64,000 nt of DNA from Liolophura sinensis (Eukaryota > Mollusca > Polyplacophora > Chitonida > Chitonidae). How positions within the stretch are numbered: the first letter of the stretch is position 1; each line of letters opens with the position of its first letter. The notes below the pieces were generated by a model that searched no databases, had not been told where the DNA came from, and saw nothing but the letters and a program-made list of their open reading frames with translations. This document shows positions 12,501 to 49,918 of this stretch, one piece after another. Location: positions 2,606,001-2,670,000 of the forward strand of contig NC_088301.1 of NCBI RefSeq assembly GCF_032854445.1, written 5' to 3'. A program made the position numbers and the translations under genes.

Positions 12501-13655
12501 TGGCATTCAGTACGCAGCACAGCTGGAAATGCAGTTTGTGAATACTTACTATGGTACAGCGGCCTTCCTAAGCTACATGGCGAGTTTTTGTCACAGTGGT
12601 AGAACTGTCAAGAGAAAGTATAAGTTGCGTATCTAGCGCATTGCATTCCCCTTCACTAGGACATCGTTCAATTTTAGGGACTGGTCAGTATTTCAGCCTT
12701 CGTACATTAGACCACATTTTTAACGCCGTTAGAGTTGATGGGATAATTTTTAACAACAATCAAATTTTAAAATTATGAAGCACCCCTCAAGTATACACTC
12801 TTTGTAACAGAGATCATGTCATGGAAAAAAATATTGATAGCACTGGAGCAGTGTTTTGTGACAAAGTTCGATTTGTACTGGTCCTTTCCCATGCATTGAT
12901 AAATTACAGTGAATCATCTTCTAATTAGTTATTCTGATAGGCAGTGGCTTGTCCACAGCAATGAACTACAACCTACCTTATGTGGATGTATGAATACCCA
13001 CTAGATGTAAATATAAAAATTTCTCACGCTTCACAGAAAATAAGCTAGGCCGATTCACTCACAATGCATGATCGTTATATTGATGCAGAAAGCGCACAGT
13101 TCAATATACCAACATAAACAGTCAGTTTTAATCCGATTTTATCGTTATGAGCGTATTTATATAGTACTTGTAGAGCTTCTGCCATGGCCAAATCATTGAA
13201 AGGGAGTGGAGGAGAGGGTGACCTAGGTCGAGATATGAGCTCATGCAGCGTACGGGGTGCAGTAAACATTTGCCCTGTTCATATTAACTGTAATTACCTA
13301 TAGTGATATTCCGGACGATTGACAGCGTTACAATGGCCCTTCTGAATGGCCACTACAGAGTGTAACAACTTCACGAGCCGAGGTGGACAAAGTTGTCCGA
13401 CTTCGACGAACAGGTATGAAATGACCAGGAAAGCAAATCTTTAGAAATGCCCCGGCTCAAAAGGTTATGACTTTTAAATCCGTCTTCAAATAGAGTTGTC
13501 GTAAAGCGGGAGTAGTGAGCAACACGCTATTCACCGAGCATGTAAGGCAAACCTGTAGTTTGTAGGCAGTTCTGTTTGATTTCTGCTAGCTCACATGGGA
13601 GGTCAGTACATCGTAAATACTACATAAACAAACAGTTAACAAGGTGTGCGTTAAC

Positions 13656-14585
13656 ATGGCCGCATCGTCCACCATTATTGTGGACATTACCAATTCTACA
13701 CAGACTGGGAACGCCACAAGTTTGTCAGCAGAGAACCCCTACGACAGTTACGGTGCAATGCTGTTCATCATCGCCGTTATTGTGGTCTACGGAGTGGCAG
13801 TCATCGGCATGCTTGGTTTCTACAATGGTAAAGGCGAGCAAATGGAAGACTTCGATAAGCAAGCTAACAGATGGCTGAAAGAAGTGGAGGTTCGTCAACG
13901 GCAGCTGGAAATCAAGTCCAGGAAATCGGCATTCACGAAACGACTCAATGAATTAAGAACAGATCTTTCGCATGAGCACGTCCCCCGCCTTCAGAGTCAC
14001 GTGGCAAATTATCTCATCGCCAGCATTGGAATGAAATCACGAGGAGGCGGGAACAACGTCACCCACCAGTCTAATGCCGCGATCGGCAACTGCGGGGCAA
14101 GCAAAGCTAACATTTTCTCCAGCGGGAAAGAGATTGAAAGAACTGGTGACAGTACCAGCTCCTCTTGTCAGCAGGTGCCAATCATACATGTCTCGGACAA
14201 AAGCTCATCCAATCTTCCGGAAAGTTTGCCTGTTGAGTCGTCTGCAAAGAGAGGATTCAGAACAGCTGCCCTGTTACACGAGGACCGAGTGGAATACTCC
14301 AGCCACCTTTACAAACAACACAGAACAAGCCCGTCTGCAACGTCAACGTCCAAAGCGTCGGAGCGCTATTCTCCAGTAACAGGTGAGGACAGTGACCTCA
14401 TATCGCCTGAATCAATAGTTACCCAAGCCCGGATAAAAGACAAAAATTTCAAAAAGTCTCAAAAGCAGTACCACAGGAAAATATCAAACGCTAGCAGGGA
14501 AGGAAATACAATTTCATCTACCAACGAAGAAACTGGGGGGCTATTGGCAGAGGTTATTGTTGTTGAGTATGAGTCGGTATTGTAA
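13656..14585 (+). CDS. KCNE-like single-pass membrane protein (paralogue 2)
   Basis: This intronless frame of 309 residues starts at the ATG at 13656 (AACATGG context). The frame is open slightly further upstream but without an ATG. The N-terminus has sequons at N13 (NST) and N19 (NAT). One transmembrane helix spans about 34-56 (AMLFIIAVIVVYGVAVIGML). The block YDxxGAMxFxxAVxxVYG is shared with the gene at 16560-17402 and marks them as paralogues. After the helix come GKGEQMEDFDKQ and a charged, probably helical region to about residue 110 (KEVEVRQRQLEIKSRKSAF). A long serine-rich, probably disordered cytoplasmic tail ends in ESVL, which fits a class I PDZ ligand (S-x-L). By analogy it would be a K+-channel beta subunit. 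The tail is much longer than in vertebrate KCNE proteins, so the family call is tentative; that it is a real gene is more secure. The gene at 16560 is convergent with it, about 2 kb away. AATAAA at 15113-15118 is a possible poly(A) signal. Confidence 0.7.
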   Translation: MAASSTIIVDITNSTQTGNATSLSAENPYDSYGAMLFIIAVIVVYGVAVIGMLGFYNGKGEQMEDFDKQANRWLKEVEVRQRQLEIKSRKSAFTKRLNELRTDLSHEHVPRLQSHVANYLIASIGMKSRGGGNNVTHQSNAAIGNCGASKANIFSSGKEIERTGDSTSSSCQQVPIIHVSDKSSSNLPESLPVESSAKRGFRTAALLHEDRVEYSSHLYKQHRTSPSATSTSKASERYSPVTGEDSDLISPESIVTQARIKDKNFKKSQKQYHRKISNASREGNTISSTNEETGGLLAEVIVVEYESVL

Positions 14586-15649
14586 GAGCGCGAAATAGTG
14601 ACAAGGAAAATATGTTCCTATAGTGGAATGTTAGACCTGGTCTTGTGTGGTCAAGGCATCATACACACCAGGGGGCCGATTCGTTTTGCTGACGAAGAAC
14701 GTCCAGTAGAATGGACTTTCAGAGAGCAGAATAGGTCTGGACTGAGCGAAAACGGACGTACAACGGTGTAGAGCTTGTGACAAACACAGGATTAAGTCCC
14801 ATGTACCTTGGAATGGCTTTATTCCCTGTAGAAAGATTCACAATTACATCTCTTATAGCAAAATGTCGACGATTGCGAACTTCACATATAGAGTCAGCAA
14901 GACGTAAAATTTCATGACATTACTTTCTGACTATAGATACTGCACTGAAATAACTGTACCCGTTCTCATGTCATCATTTTATCGCCTTTGTCGTTTTGTT
15001 GCCACTTACCTATACCTAGAGATAAATGTATTTTGAAAAAAAGAGCGTGTTCTTTTATTTCTACACAGCCATGACGGGTTTGGATGGAACAGTGTACGTC
15101 AGTTGTGATTGGAATAAACGAAAAAGGCTTGGTAGGTTTATTCCGGCCTCGCAAACACAAAGGTTTTGTCACTTTAAAATGACAATAATTTGCAATTTTT
15201 TTCGCAAAACAAATGTGGTCATTCATATTAAGCCCTTGGAAGTCAGAGATCCCACCCTTGTGGACGAATTGGCACATCTATTTGGTTAAAGCAGAATACT
15301 CGAAGTGCTTGTTCCGCTTAACTTTTACTCCGCATGAGATTTGAAAATCCATGGGATTGCCGTAGCAAAATAAAGCGTGATAGGTCTGATTCAGCTGGCT
15401 ATATAACGTACGCTTGGTTTCACGGGTCTCCCTGGCCGAGTAAGGCGTGGTTTTAACGCCCCACGCGGAACAACGGCGTGGAAGAGGCACAAGGGTCAGT
15501 TCTGCTACCTCCGCGCCATCCCATTCTTGTGTTGGGTTACGAAGGTGGCGGTCAAAAATGCGCGCAATGAGCCACCAAACCTAGGCCTCATTTCACGTAA
15601 GCATGTCTGGATCGCCAAAGATTACCTCAGGCAGAGTCAAAAGCGGACG

Positions 15650-15810
15650 ACCTTCCCATATGATCAAGTCCAGCTCATTCTGGCTTCCTCGTATGTGTGA
15701 AGATGGCCGTGGGTTGCCCGGTTTCACGTACAAGTGAAATATTCTCCAGTATATTCTGTAAAACATCAGTCAAACAAACAAATAAATAAATAAATAAATA
15801 AATAAATACA
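15650..15810 (+). repeat. tRNA-derived SINE, family A (decayed) with AAAT tail
   Basis: GATCAAGTCCAGCTCATTCT, a shortened GGCCGTGGGTTGCCCGGTTT block, AAGTGAAATATTCTCCAGTA and AACATCAGTCAAACAAACAA end in an (AAAT)n tail. The order of blocks is as in intact copies, with an internal deletion. Confidence 0.65.
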
Positions 15811-15904
15811 GGTGCGTTTTAGGGTAATCTTAATTGATAATTAATGACGGACGTGAGATCTTCATGATGAAATTTTTCAATACACTTACTTTTCATTTCC
15901 CTTA

Positions 15905-16045
15905 CATGCCCGAACATACCCGTGCGGCTTACTTGCCTTTGGTAAGGCGTCTCAGCGAAGCTGCACTAGATAAAAGAGCGGCGGGAATCCAGCCTGCAAC
16001 AAGGAGGCACGTTACATGCAACCTAAGGATTCAATGTCCTCAATG
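15905..16045 (+). repeat. SINE family B, internal fragment
   Basis: GCGGCTTACTTGCCTTTGGT, CTGCACTAGATAAAAGAGCG and CCTGCAACAAGGAGGCACGT match the body of the full-length element at 55279-55642. The tRNA-like head and the 3' end are missing or unrecognisable. Confidence 0.65.
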
Positions 16046-16559
16046 ACAACTGTGAATCAGTGGTACACACTTTGCCATTGTGGGTATGCAAACTTGTACT
16101 CGGTCGTTTTCACAGAACTATTTGTCAGTAAATCTCTGGTGGTGTTTTCGTTTTTCCTTTCCTTTCTTACATAGTATATCAAAGTTTTCCGATGCAGTTC
16201 AATGCGCATTTGGCAAACTCATCAACGCCGTGCAGTCAAATGGCCAGACGCCATAAATTAAAACGATATCTGCCTACTGAAGTGTGCTCTTGAAATAGAT
16301 AATAAATGCCAAAAAATGAATTTTTGCGTTATTTACAAAACATCTCACTATATATTATTCACAAAGATTTTTAAACAGGAATAAACAGATTGTGAATAAT
16401 TAACCAATTCTTCTAAACCCCATCACCATATCGCTTATAGGCCTATATGGATGAAAAAGTCATGTTATCGGCATTAAACGTCGTTTGAATATAGACATTA
16501 AACTTAACGGTCTACTAATTAAAATTCCTGGTGACTTCAGGTTGATCCGGAACAAAAGG

Positions 16560-17402
16560 TCAAACAGTCTCAGTTCTTCGCATCCAAACATCTGCAGTAC
16601 TGGTATTCATCTTTGCGCAATATTCCGGTCCACTGGTTGAGCGTCCTGGCGACTTCAACTCTTGTCTCGTACAGCGTGGCCAAGGGAACGAACCTTCAGA
16701 GGGCGGTGAGGAATTCCCAGCCACCTGACTACAGGGTCGCTTCGTATCTGCATCCTTCACTAAATGAGCAAGCTTCCGGTTGACCTGATGCATAGATTCT
16801 TTAGCTGTATCTTCACAATATTCATCCTGGTTTTGACTCTGGCCTCTGATCAAGGAGAGTGTCGACTGACCAGGTGAATACATTTCGTGAATCCACTGTC
16901 TGTATTCAGCAGTATGTGAATCTAACGGGAGCTCTTCTGGTATGGTGGGAGTATGGTGACAGGTGCTGGAACAAAAAGGTTCGGACGTTATGTGGCTACA
17001 CCCATATTTTGACCCACCTTCGTGTAAGGCCGTTGAGTGCCACCTTGGGTTATTACTTTCTGACACTCTGAAGCCCTGGTGGTGGCTGCTTGTGGGTCTC
17101 TGGCGTTCGACACCTATCAGTTCCCTTTGTAACCACAATAGCTGCTCGTTTTCCCCCCGTCTTTTTATGCTGGCCTGGTTTTGTATATACCGTGACACCT
17201 GCTTCGATTCCTCCTTGGTCTCACCATTCCTGCCTTTCATGTGGGTGGCGATCAGAGCAACGATAGATAAACCATAGACCATCACAACTGCTACAGTGAA
17301 GTACATGGCCCCGGTGTAGTCGTAATCACCCCCCTTGTCACCAGGGGATGCGCTCCTCATCGTCGCTAATGAACTAGTTCCATTCTGAAAAAGTCGATCC
17401 AT
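16560..17402 (-). CDS. KCNE-like single-pass membrane protein (paralogue 3)
   Basis: This intronless 280-residue frame starts at the ATG at 17402 and stops with TGA at 16560-16562. It has an N-terminal sequon at N7 (NGT), the block DYDYTGAMYF and one transmembrane helix at about 32-53 (TVAVVMVYGLSIVALIAT), then HMKGRNGETKEESK. The VYG core and YDxxGAM block match the gene at 13656; LIATxxK matches the gene at 3685. It therefore bridges the other two and supports one family. The cytoplasmic tail of about 220 residues is rich in S, H, P and C, has no recognised domain and is probably disordered. It ends TETV, a possible PDZ ligand. By analogy it would be a K+-channel accessory subunit; the evidence is topology and motif only. 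A satellite array begins about 100 bp before its start codon, in what should be the promoter or leader. Confidence 0.7.
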   Translation of the reverse strand: MDRLFQNGTSSLATMRSASPGDKGGDYDYTGAMYFTVAVVMVYGLSIVALIATHMKGRNGETKEESKQVSRYIQNQASIKRRGENEQLLWLQRELIGVERQRPTSSHHQGFRVSESNNPRWHSTALHEGGSKYGCSHITSEPFCSSTCHHTPTIPEELPLDSHTAEYRQWIHEMYSPGQSTLSLIRGQSQNQDEYCEDTAKESMHQVNRKLAHLVKDADTKRPCSQVAGNSSPPSEGSFPWPRCTRQELKSPGRSTSGPEYCAKMNTSTADVWMRRTETV

Positions 17403-17499
17403 TATAACTTAAGGCCGGTCAAATAGGACACAAATGTGATCAAAATCAAAATGCTCCAGATTCTCTGTTCTGGCTCCAGTGGAATATTATCAGATACAC

Positions 17500-19830
17500 A
17501 CCTTCAGTATTCGCATAAAGATTCACTACGGCCATATTATTCACGTTTTCAGATTTAGCACAGAGTATTCATATCTTCAGATTTACCACAGACAGGTTAC
17601 TGATGTCTTCTGATTTACCACGGCCAGATTATTCACGTTTTCGGGATTTACCACAGACAGGGTACCGATGTTTTCTGATTTACCACGGCCAGATTATTCA
17701 CGTCTTCGTATTTACCACAGACAGGGTACTGATGTCTTCTGATTTACCACGACCGGATTATTCACGTCTTCAGATTTACCACAGACAGGGTACTGATGTC
17801 TTCTGATTTACCACGGCCAGATTATTCACGTTTTCGGGATTTACCACAGACAGGTTACTGATGTCTTCTGATTTACCACGGCCAGATTATTCACGTTTTC
17901 GGGATTTACCACAGACAGGGTACCGATGTTTTCTGATTTACCACGGCCAGATTATTCACGTCTTCTGATTTACCACAGACAGGGTACTGATGTCTTCTGA
18001 TTTACCACGGTCGGATTATTCACGTCTTCTGATTTACCACAGACAGGGTACTGATGTCTTCTGATTTACCACGACCGGATTATTCACGTCTTCAGATTTA
18101 CCACAGACAGGGTACTGATGTCTTCTGACTTACCACGACCAGATTATTCACGTCTTCGTATTTACCACAGACAGGGTACTGATGTCTTCTGATTTACCAC
18201 GACCGGATTATTCACGTCTTCGTATTTACCACAGACAGGGTAATGGTGTATTCTGATTTACCACGGCCAGATTATTCACGTATTCTGATTTACCACAGAC
18301 AGGGTAATGGTGTATTCTGATTTACCACGGCCAGATTATTCACGTTTTCGGGATTTACCACAGACAGGGTACTGATGTCTTCTGATTTACCACGGCCAGA
18401 TTATTCACGTCTTCTGATTTACCACAGACAGGGTACCGATGTCTTCTGAATTTACCACGGCCAGATTATTCACGTCTTCGTATTTACCACAGACAGGGTA
18501 CTGATGTCTTCTGATTTACCACGGTCGGATTATTCACGTCTTCGTATTTACCGCAGACAGGGTACTGATGTCTTCTGATTTACCACGGCCAGATTATTCA
18601 CGTCTTCAGATTTACCGCAGACAGGGTACTGATGTCTTCTGATTTACCACGGCCAGATTATTCACGTCTTCAGCTTTACCGCAGACAGGGTACTGATGTC
18701 TTCTGATTTACCACGGCCAGATTATTCACGTTTTCGGGATTTACCACAGACAGGGTACCGATGTTTTCTGATTTACCACGACCAGATTATTCACGTCTTC
18801 AGATTTACCACAGACAGGGTACTGATGTTTTCTGATTTACCACGGCCAGATTATTCACGTCTTCAGATTTACCACAGACAGGGTACCGATGTTTTCTGAT
18901 TTACCACGGCCAGATTATTCACGTCTTCGGATCAACCACAGACAGGGTACTGATGTCTTCTGATTTACCACGGCCAGATTATTCACGTCTTCGTATTTAC
19001 CGCAGACAGGGTACTGATGTCTGCTGATTTACCACGGTCGGATTATTCACGTTTTCAGATTTACTGCAGACAGGTTACTGATGTCTTCTGATTTACCACA
19101 GCCAGATTATTCACGTCTTCAGATTTACCGCAGACAGGGTACTGATGTCTTCTGATTTACCACGGTCGGATTATTCACGTCTTCTGATTTACCACAGACA
19201 GGGTAATGGTGTATTCTGATTTACCACGGCCAGATTATTCACGTCTTCAGATTTACCGCAGACAGGGTTCTGATGTCTTCTGATTTACCACGGCCAGATT
19301 ATTCACGTCTTCGTATTTACCGCAGACAGGGTACTGATGTCTGCTGATTTACCACGGTCGGATTATTCCCGTCTTCGGATCAACCACAGACAGGGTACCG
19401 ATGTCTGCTGATTTACCACGGTCGGATTATTCACGTCTTCAGATTTACCGCAGACAGGGTACTGATGTCTTCTGATTTACCACGGCCAGTTTATTCACGT
19501 TTTCAGATTTACTGCAGACAGTTTACTGATGTCTTCTGATTTACCACGGCCAGATTATTCACGTCTTCAGATTTACCGCAGACAGGTTACTGATGTCTTC
19601 TGATTTACCACTGCCAGTTTATTCACGTTTTCAGATTTACTGCAGACAGGGTGTTCACGTCATCAGATATGACACACAATATGTATCACGTCCTCAAGGT
19701 ATTTGTTCCTTCATATACGTCACACACAGGCTCGATTCACCCTGGACAGGATATTTAAGTCCTCCAATTCACCAGAGACAAGTTATTCAGATTTCAGATT
19801 CGTCACCTTCAGGGTTTTCACTTACTCACC
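17500..19830. repeat. Satellite of paired 32-bp monomers (about 64-bp dimers)
   Basis: The array alternates two related monomers. One reads like TGATTTACCACGGCCAGATT then ATTCACGTCTTC; the other like AGATTTACCACAGACAGGGT then ACTGATGTCTTC. Both share GATTTACCRC at the start and GTCTTC at the end, so the dimer itself arose by duplication. About 32 dimers are fairly homogeneous between about 17590 and 19660. Both edges are strongly diverged (17500-17590 and 19660-19830). Open frames within it (17603, 18696, 19593) are by-products of the period and are not genes. Confidence 0.9.
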
Positions 19831-20600
19831 TTGATTACCCAGAGCGTTTTATCGCCTTTTCTATCCGAAGGTACAGGCATTTAGATCCTCGGATTAAACA
19901 CATGGACGTCGAATCAGCGCTTCAAAACTTGGATGCTGTTTGTCAATCATCTCTCATCAGCACACTTCAAACATTCTGCTTCAGCTTACTTTATTTTAGC
20001 ACCGGAATGTTGGTTCTCATTCAGTAAGGACAGTGCTTAAATTCACAACAGACGAGCAACGTCTAAACCAATAGTCACAGCTGACAATTGTACTGTTCCC
20101 ATTTGTATCATCTTTACCTTTTCGCTGAAGGTAACATCTGGCGCTGGTTGTATGTGCGTGAAGTCCGTATATATACTTTCACTGCATACACAACATGTAC
20201 GCGCAAGTCTGCACTAGAGGTTTTCTGACAACGTCCTGATTGTCGGTGTCAATAACAGGACGAATTCTAACACGTGTTAACACCCGTTCAGGACACTGCC
20301 ATGCCATTTAAACCCGCATTCAGTACCACAACGTTTCATCTGAGCTTACACAATAACACAACACAACATGGGGGCAGTTCTCAATAGGCAGGCGCTTTTG
20401 ACCTACGGGTCTATGTAAAGTAATGTCGTCTTTTCAGGACTGCTGAGAAACAACGCTAAAGCTTACAACTACATAAGACATATGTATGCGTTCAGCCAAG
20501 GGTGAAGTCATAAAAGTACAAGTTTGACTTTTTGAATTCAGCACCAGCATTGTCATGTTCTACTGACCGGAAGCAATTAAAAGGTTTATAAATATGCAAA

Positions 20601-20674
<74 letters not shown>

Positions 20675-23340
20675 ATAAGTAAATGGATTTTAATTCTTTG
20701 ATTATGGGCAATAAAATCCACCCTGAATACACTGTATTGTACGCATAAATACAGCCCCACCGTATAACGGAAGTTGACTACCTAGCTTTTCTTTCGTTGT
20801 TCTCTTATTAGTAGCTTTCCAAGCAAACTACCTGAATATATTTCTTTCGAGTTCATCTATTACGGTTGTCACATATTTTCTTGGATGCAAACTATTAAAA
20901 ATATCGTTTCGACACCATGCCTTTTGATCAAAATGTTATTAAAGAGGAGCAACTGAGTCGAGAAAATTTCCGTTTTTCTGACGTAACGTAGCAATCTCCG
21001 TCACTTTTATAACTCAAATATTTCATGATGAACTCTATCCGACTTGAAAGAATGATTGACTCTTGAACAATGGCACGCAGCCTTGTCTTCCGGTAAGCGA
21101 AACAAGGAAATGTGAATCAATGTATGCAACACATGGCGCGTGGCTTCAATGGTTCTTTCCAACCTGTCGTCACGCTGAGACTTTTTCTACAGAAATAAGT
21201 ACATGTACTTTTGAAGTTTGTGTTTGGCTGGAAATAGTACCTATATAGCCAATCTCTAGTACAGAGTTTGTAATTTTCATGTTGTAAAGGCATGGGCTGA
21301 TCATATTGTACATATACCTGTATACAGACAATGGTACAACGAAAGGAACAGTTTCAGTCCTTGACATCTAGTAACTGTCTTTAGTATACACGGATATGAC
21401 AATATACCAAAGGGTACATGCCATATGCCATTTACGATAGCGCTCCTGTAAGGCTAGCCTTGGCACAGGCCTTTCTTCTGGATATAGACAGAAACTATGT
21501 AACATATTCCTTTGTGATTCCTTTGCGCATACATAAACGTAAAATAATTTTATCTTTACTCATATGTACAAAGGAATTGTACATATATCTAGTAAACTTT
21601 TTTCTGCAATATGTAAAAATAATTCTTTCTGCCCATACTGTATATAAAAATAGTTTGCAAGTATGTCCAAATAAATAAATGTTTTACATGTATATTTTAC
21701 ATATATACCCCAAAAATATATTTTAAAGAATTATTGGACCTACATAAGTAATAAAGTTCTGCACATATGTATAAATAAACCGAAACTTCAAAATGTACAA
21801 AATACTTGCACATATAATTCTTTTTGCACATGCATGTGTATAACTTTAAAACAAATACCAAAGCAGCCTGGGTAGTAATTTTAACCAATGACACAAGTTA
21901 TTACCATAGACATAAGTGGCTCAAACTTCATCACTAAAAACGGGATGAAGCCGTAAGACGAGGATTTCGCGCATCGCTGAAACTTAGCTGGCCAACATCG
22001 GCATATTAAAAAAAAAAAAAAAATTATCTGATACGTTTTAAATTATCCATTAAGAAAACACAGCATGGAAATAAACTACCCGAGATTAAGGCCTCAAGAC
22101 AAAACTCAGGAAAAAACCGGGTGGATATACTCAGTACCTACATATACTACACTACAGTCGCAACTCAGGTCAAGCACAGAAGTTATTTTTTCGGTGTTTC
22201 AAATAGTTCTTGTAAAACAAAAGACAAAGTTGTTTCATCAATGAAGGTTAAAGCCATGCCTTGAAACATATTTTAGGTGATATAAGCACTGAGATGCAAA
22301 TCCTGTGTAATTTGTGGTCTGGGGAACAAGTTCCTTTGTCCCTAAATCAGAACATAAAAGGGTCCAAAACCACATCTGACTGACCGAAAATGAACTCAGA
22401 CATCAGCTGCAGCATCGATAAAAGACCAAAACTGGCACTTATACGAATACATAATCATACACTCGTGCATACTGTATGGTTTAAAGTTATAAAAATAAAA
22501 ACTCTAAGAAAATACTATTTTTCGACCATTTTGATATATCAGCTATGGCCCAAATCCCTGCCTCACCTCCTATCATAAGTAGAATTCTCCTGCCAATAAA
22601 GTTTTAAGCCTCTCTAGCGCTGTGTTTCATAGTTTTGCGTCATTCAAAGGACTGTATTTAATGTTTAAACTACATGTATGAGTCACATGCATGGTAGACA
22701 CGACCTCCATACTGAATACACGCCTAGACAACTGTTTTCGTCGTTCCCATATCATTGATGGAAAACCGTTAGGTTCTTCTCTTCACATCATCTAACATTC
22801 GTACACTATAAAAGAATGTTGGAAGTCGACATAGCAACACCGATTTCTAGAACTTAAAAACATCAGTATCTCCGTCCTAATTTCTTACTTTACACACTTT
22901 CTTAGGTGATTTGAAAATTGATCTTTCGATTAGGTCCATCATAGTATAAGAATAATGATTGTATAGTTTAATGCCATTCAGAAGAAGAATTTATCATTGA
23001 CACGACGCCGCTTAGTTTCATAGGTGAAGGAAACTGGAGTACCTGTAGTCAACCAATGACAAGTTACTGATGAACTTTCCCACGTGCGTCGTACGCTACA
23101 GGGCCTGGTTTCTCAAATCACCATGATGACGCATATTGACGGCATTTGCCGCCTTTGTATTTGCGACCGGCGTAACATTGCGACCACCATTGAGAAACAT
23201 CCCCTATATGTGCACACCCTAATGGCGGCTATAAGGGTGATTCCAGTGCACCCCACACCCCTCCCTTTCCCACAAGAACCTTCGCATAAAAACAACTAAC
23301 GACTACATATATAATTTCATGTACCGGTTTCTTTAATTAA
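19831..23340. other. Intergenic DNA, no gene recognised
   Basis: This AT-rich stretch holds an (AT)n run, an A-run near 22010-22023 and a TACATAT/ATGTACA-rich part (about 21570-21850). At about 23031-23085 the GAAACTGGAGTACC and ACTTTCCCACGTG blocks resemble the repeat at 32268-32345. No exon with supporting splice sites was found. Confidence 0.5.
20603..20672. repeat. (AT)n microsatellite
   Basis: A pure run of 35 AT dinucleotides. It is self-complementary and could form a cruciform. Confidence 0.97.
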
Positions 23341-24959
23341 TTATAAAAATATGCAGCAATAACTGCTCTATGCATTACAACACTTGTTGGATGGGCCATA
23401 TATAAATTACTGGCAAACCTGTACAATAATAACATGACACAAGGCAATTACTGTAAGCCTTGTGCCTCAACAATCATTTATAAAACACCCAAAACTCCCT
23501 AAGACATAACACAAGGGACTAACGTACAAGTATCACCTACTATTACTAAAACAACAACAACAACAGCTAATCATGGATTTTCTTCTTTAAAATCTGAATA
23601 CACTTTTTGTATACAAACATTATTTTCTTACAATAGGGGTATACGTGGGATGTAAAATGTTCAAATCTGTACACATTTTGTACAATTATTATTCTTAAAC
23701 ATATTTACACACCATTCAAATTTATAAATATGTGTTTCTACAAATAATGCATAGATATATGTAACAAGTAGCTGTGATGAACATGACCAGAGCAAGATAC
23801 ATCTACACATATATATCATCCATGAGGGCAAGCACTAAATTCTGTCACACACTTCATGTAAGAGTCATCTGTTATTATGTACATTTAGCCTTAATAAAAG
23901 TTTTCGACCAAAATTCGTTTGTATAACACTCCACACCAAAATTTGTATATTAAAAAGCATACGGTGACAGGGAGAAATGGTTTTAAAAAGAAAAACTACA
24001 CTGACCACAAAAGACAATTATTCTAAAACAGAGTCCATTGTATCATTAGAAAACAACGCAACATTGTTTGTTGCAGTCTGACAAAAATGTCACAATGTAA
24101 CAGCAAACGTGCGAGACATGACTGAAACACCATTATCAAATGTAATTAATTTCAACAAACAGCAATCAGTATTGAGTCCAAGTGTTATATAAAAAAGGTA
24201 TTACAATGACTCTGGGCCATACTTGCATGTCTCTAACATTTTAAATAATAACATGCACTGCAATTATAAGTATAGTATATAGAAAAATGGAAACAAATAC
24301 AATATATATCCCAACAATGGCTGCAATTTATGCTGAACACTACTGACTATAATACCGGTACCTCAAATATTAACACTTCAACAGCAAATTATCCTTACAA
24401 CATACCCCAGCATTAAAATTATATAAAATTCGAGAAATTACTGTTTATTGGGAGACAAGTTATTATTGTAACATAGATAAATAGAATGCTATAGATAGAT
24501 GCTATGCCAGCATGCATAAAGTGTGATTAATAAATAGTTCTAAAAGAGCCCAGAGTATGTGCACTATACAACTTGAAATAAAAAAGCTTTACACTGTAAA
24601 GTGTATTCAAAAGTGAGATTGTTGCAAACTACTTATATAACTTCATCACAAACATGATTAGTGGCACGCAGGGTTGCAAAAATACTGCTTTATGATTTTT
24701 ACTTCTGGAGCAAAGTTACTGAAAGTGTGAATAAATGTACAATGTAAGTGTTGCAGTTTCAAGGCAGGATTTCTGGCTGCATACGTCAGTGCTATAATAA
24801 AATGTTGGTATGTTACTCATGGTACTGGTGTCTAAGTTTACTATAAAAAATGCAGGGCAGAACCAGTCTTCTTTGAAGCGCTGAAGGCACACCAATAAAG
24901 CTTCGGTATCACAAGGTGACAGAGTTATCTCTCTTTAAACTCATCGCAGAAGAGAGGCT
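23341..24959 (-). other. CDC14: Probable 3' untranslated region and flank of CDC14
   Basis: This AT-rich DNA follows the CDC14 stop codon at 24960-24962. It has no coding potential and no recognised repeat. A minus-strand AATAAA at 24444-24449 would give an untranslated region of about 0.5 kb; a longer one cannot be excluded. Confidence 0.45.

Positions 24960-49918
<24,959 letters not shown>

Larger units (their letters stand above)
4277..13655. other. Intergenic DNA rich in degenerate repeats
   Basis: No gene is supported in these 9.4 kb. The stretch holds a GT/AT-rich microsatellite (about 5880-5980), a degenerate 179-bp tandem repeat (about 6850-7290), a transposon-like segment (about 8176-8460), a TATCGATA-rich island (about 8600-9120) and a decayed SINE (about 9371-9540). 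From about 9900 to 13600 it is AT-rich with no recognised element. The 158-codon frame at 9415-9891 starts in the SINE and reads on into low-complexity DNA, so it is not listed as a gene. Confidence 0.55.
14586..16559. other. Intergenic DNA between two convergent genes
   Basis: This would hold the 3' untranslated regions of both flanking genes. It also holds a decayed family A SINE (about 15650-15810, ending in an AAAT run) and a fragment of the second SINE family (about 15905-16045). The short frames at 14966-15490 have no recognisable domain. Confidence 0.5.

Noticed and set aside
13644-13655. Four extra residues before the ATG of KCNE-like paralogue 2
   Set aside because: The upstream codon is GTG; the ATG at 13656 has a good initiation context and is the natural start.
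17603-20027. Open frames encoding repeated SSDLPRPDYSR-like peptides
   Set aside because: They follow the satellite period, change frame where units differ by one base, and end at the array edge, so they are not a repeat protein gene.
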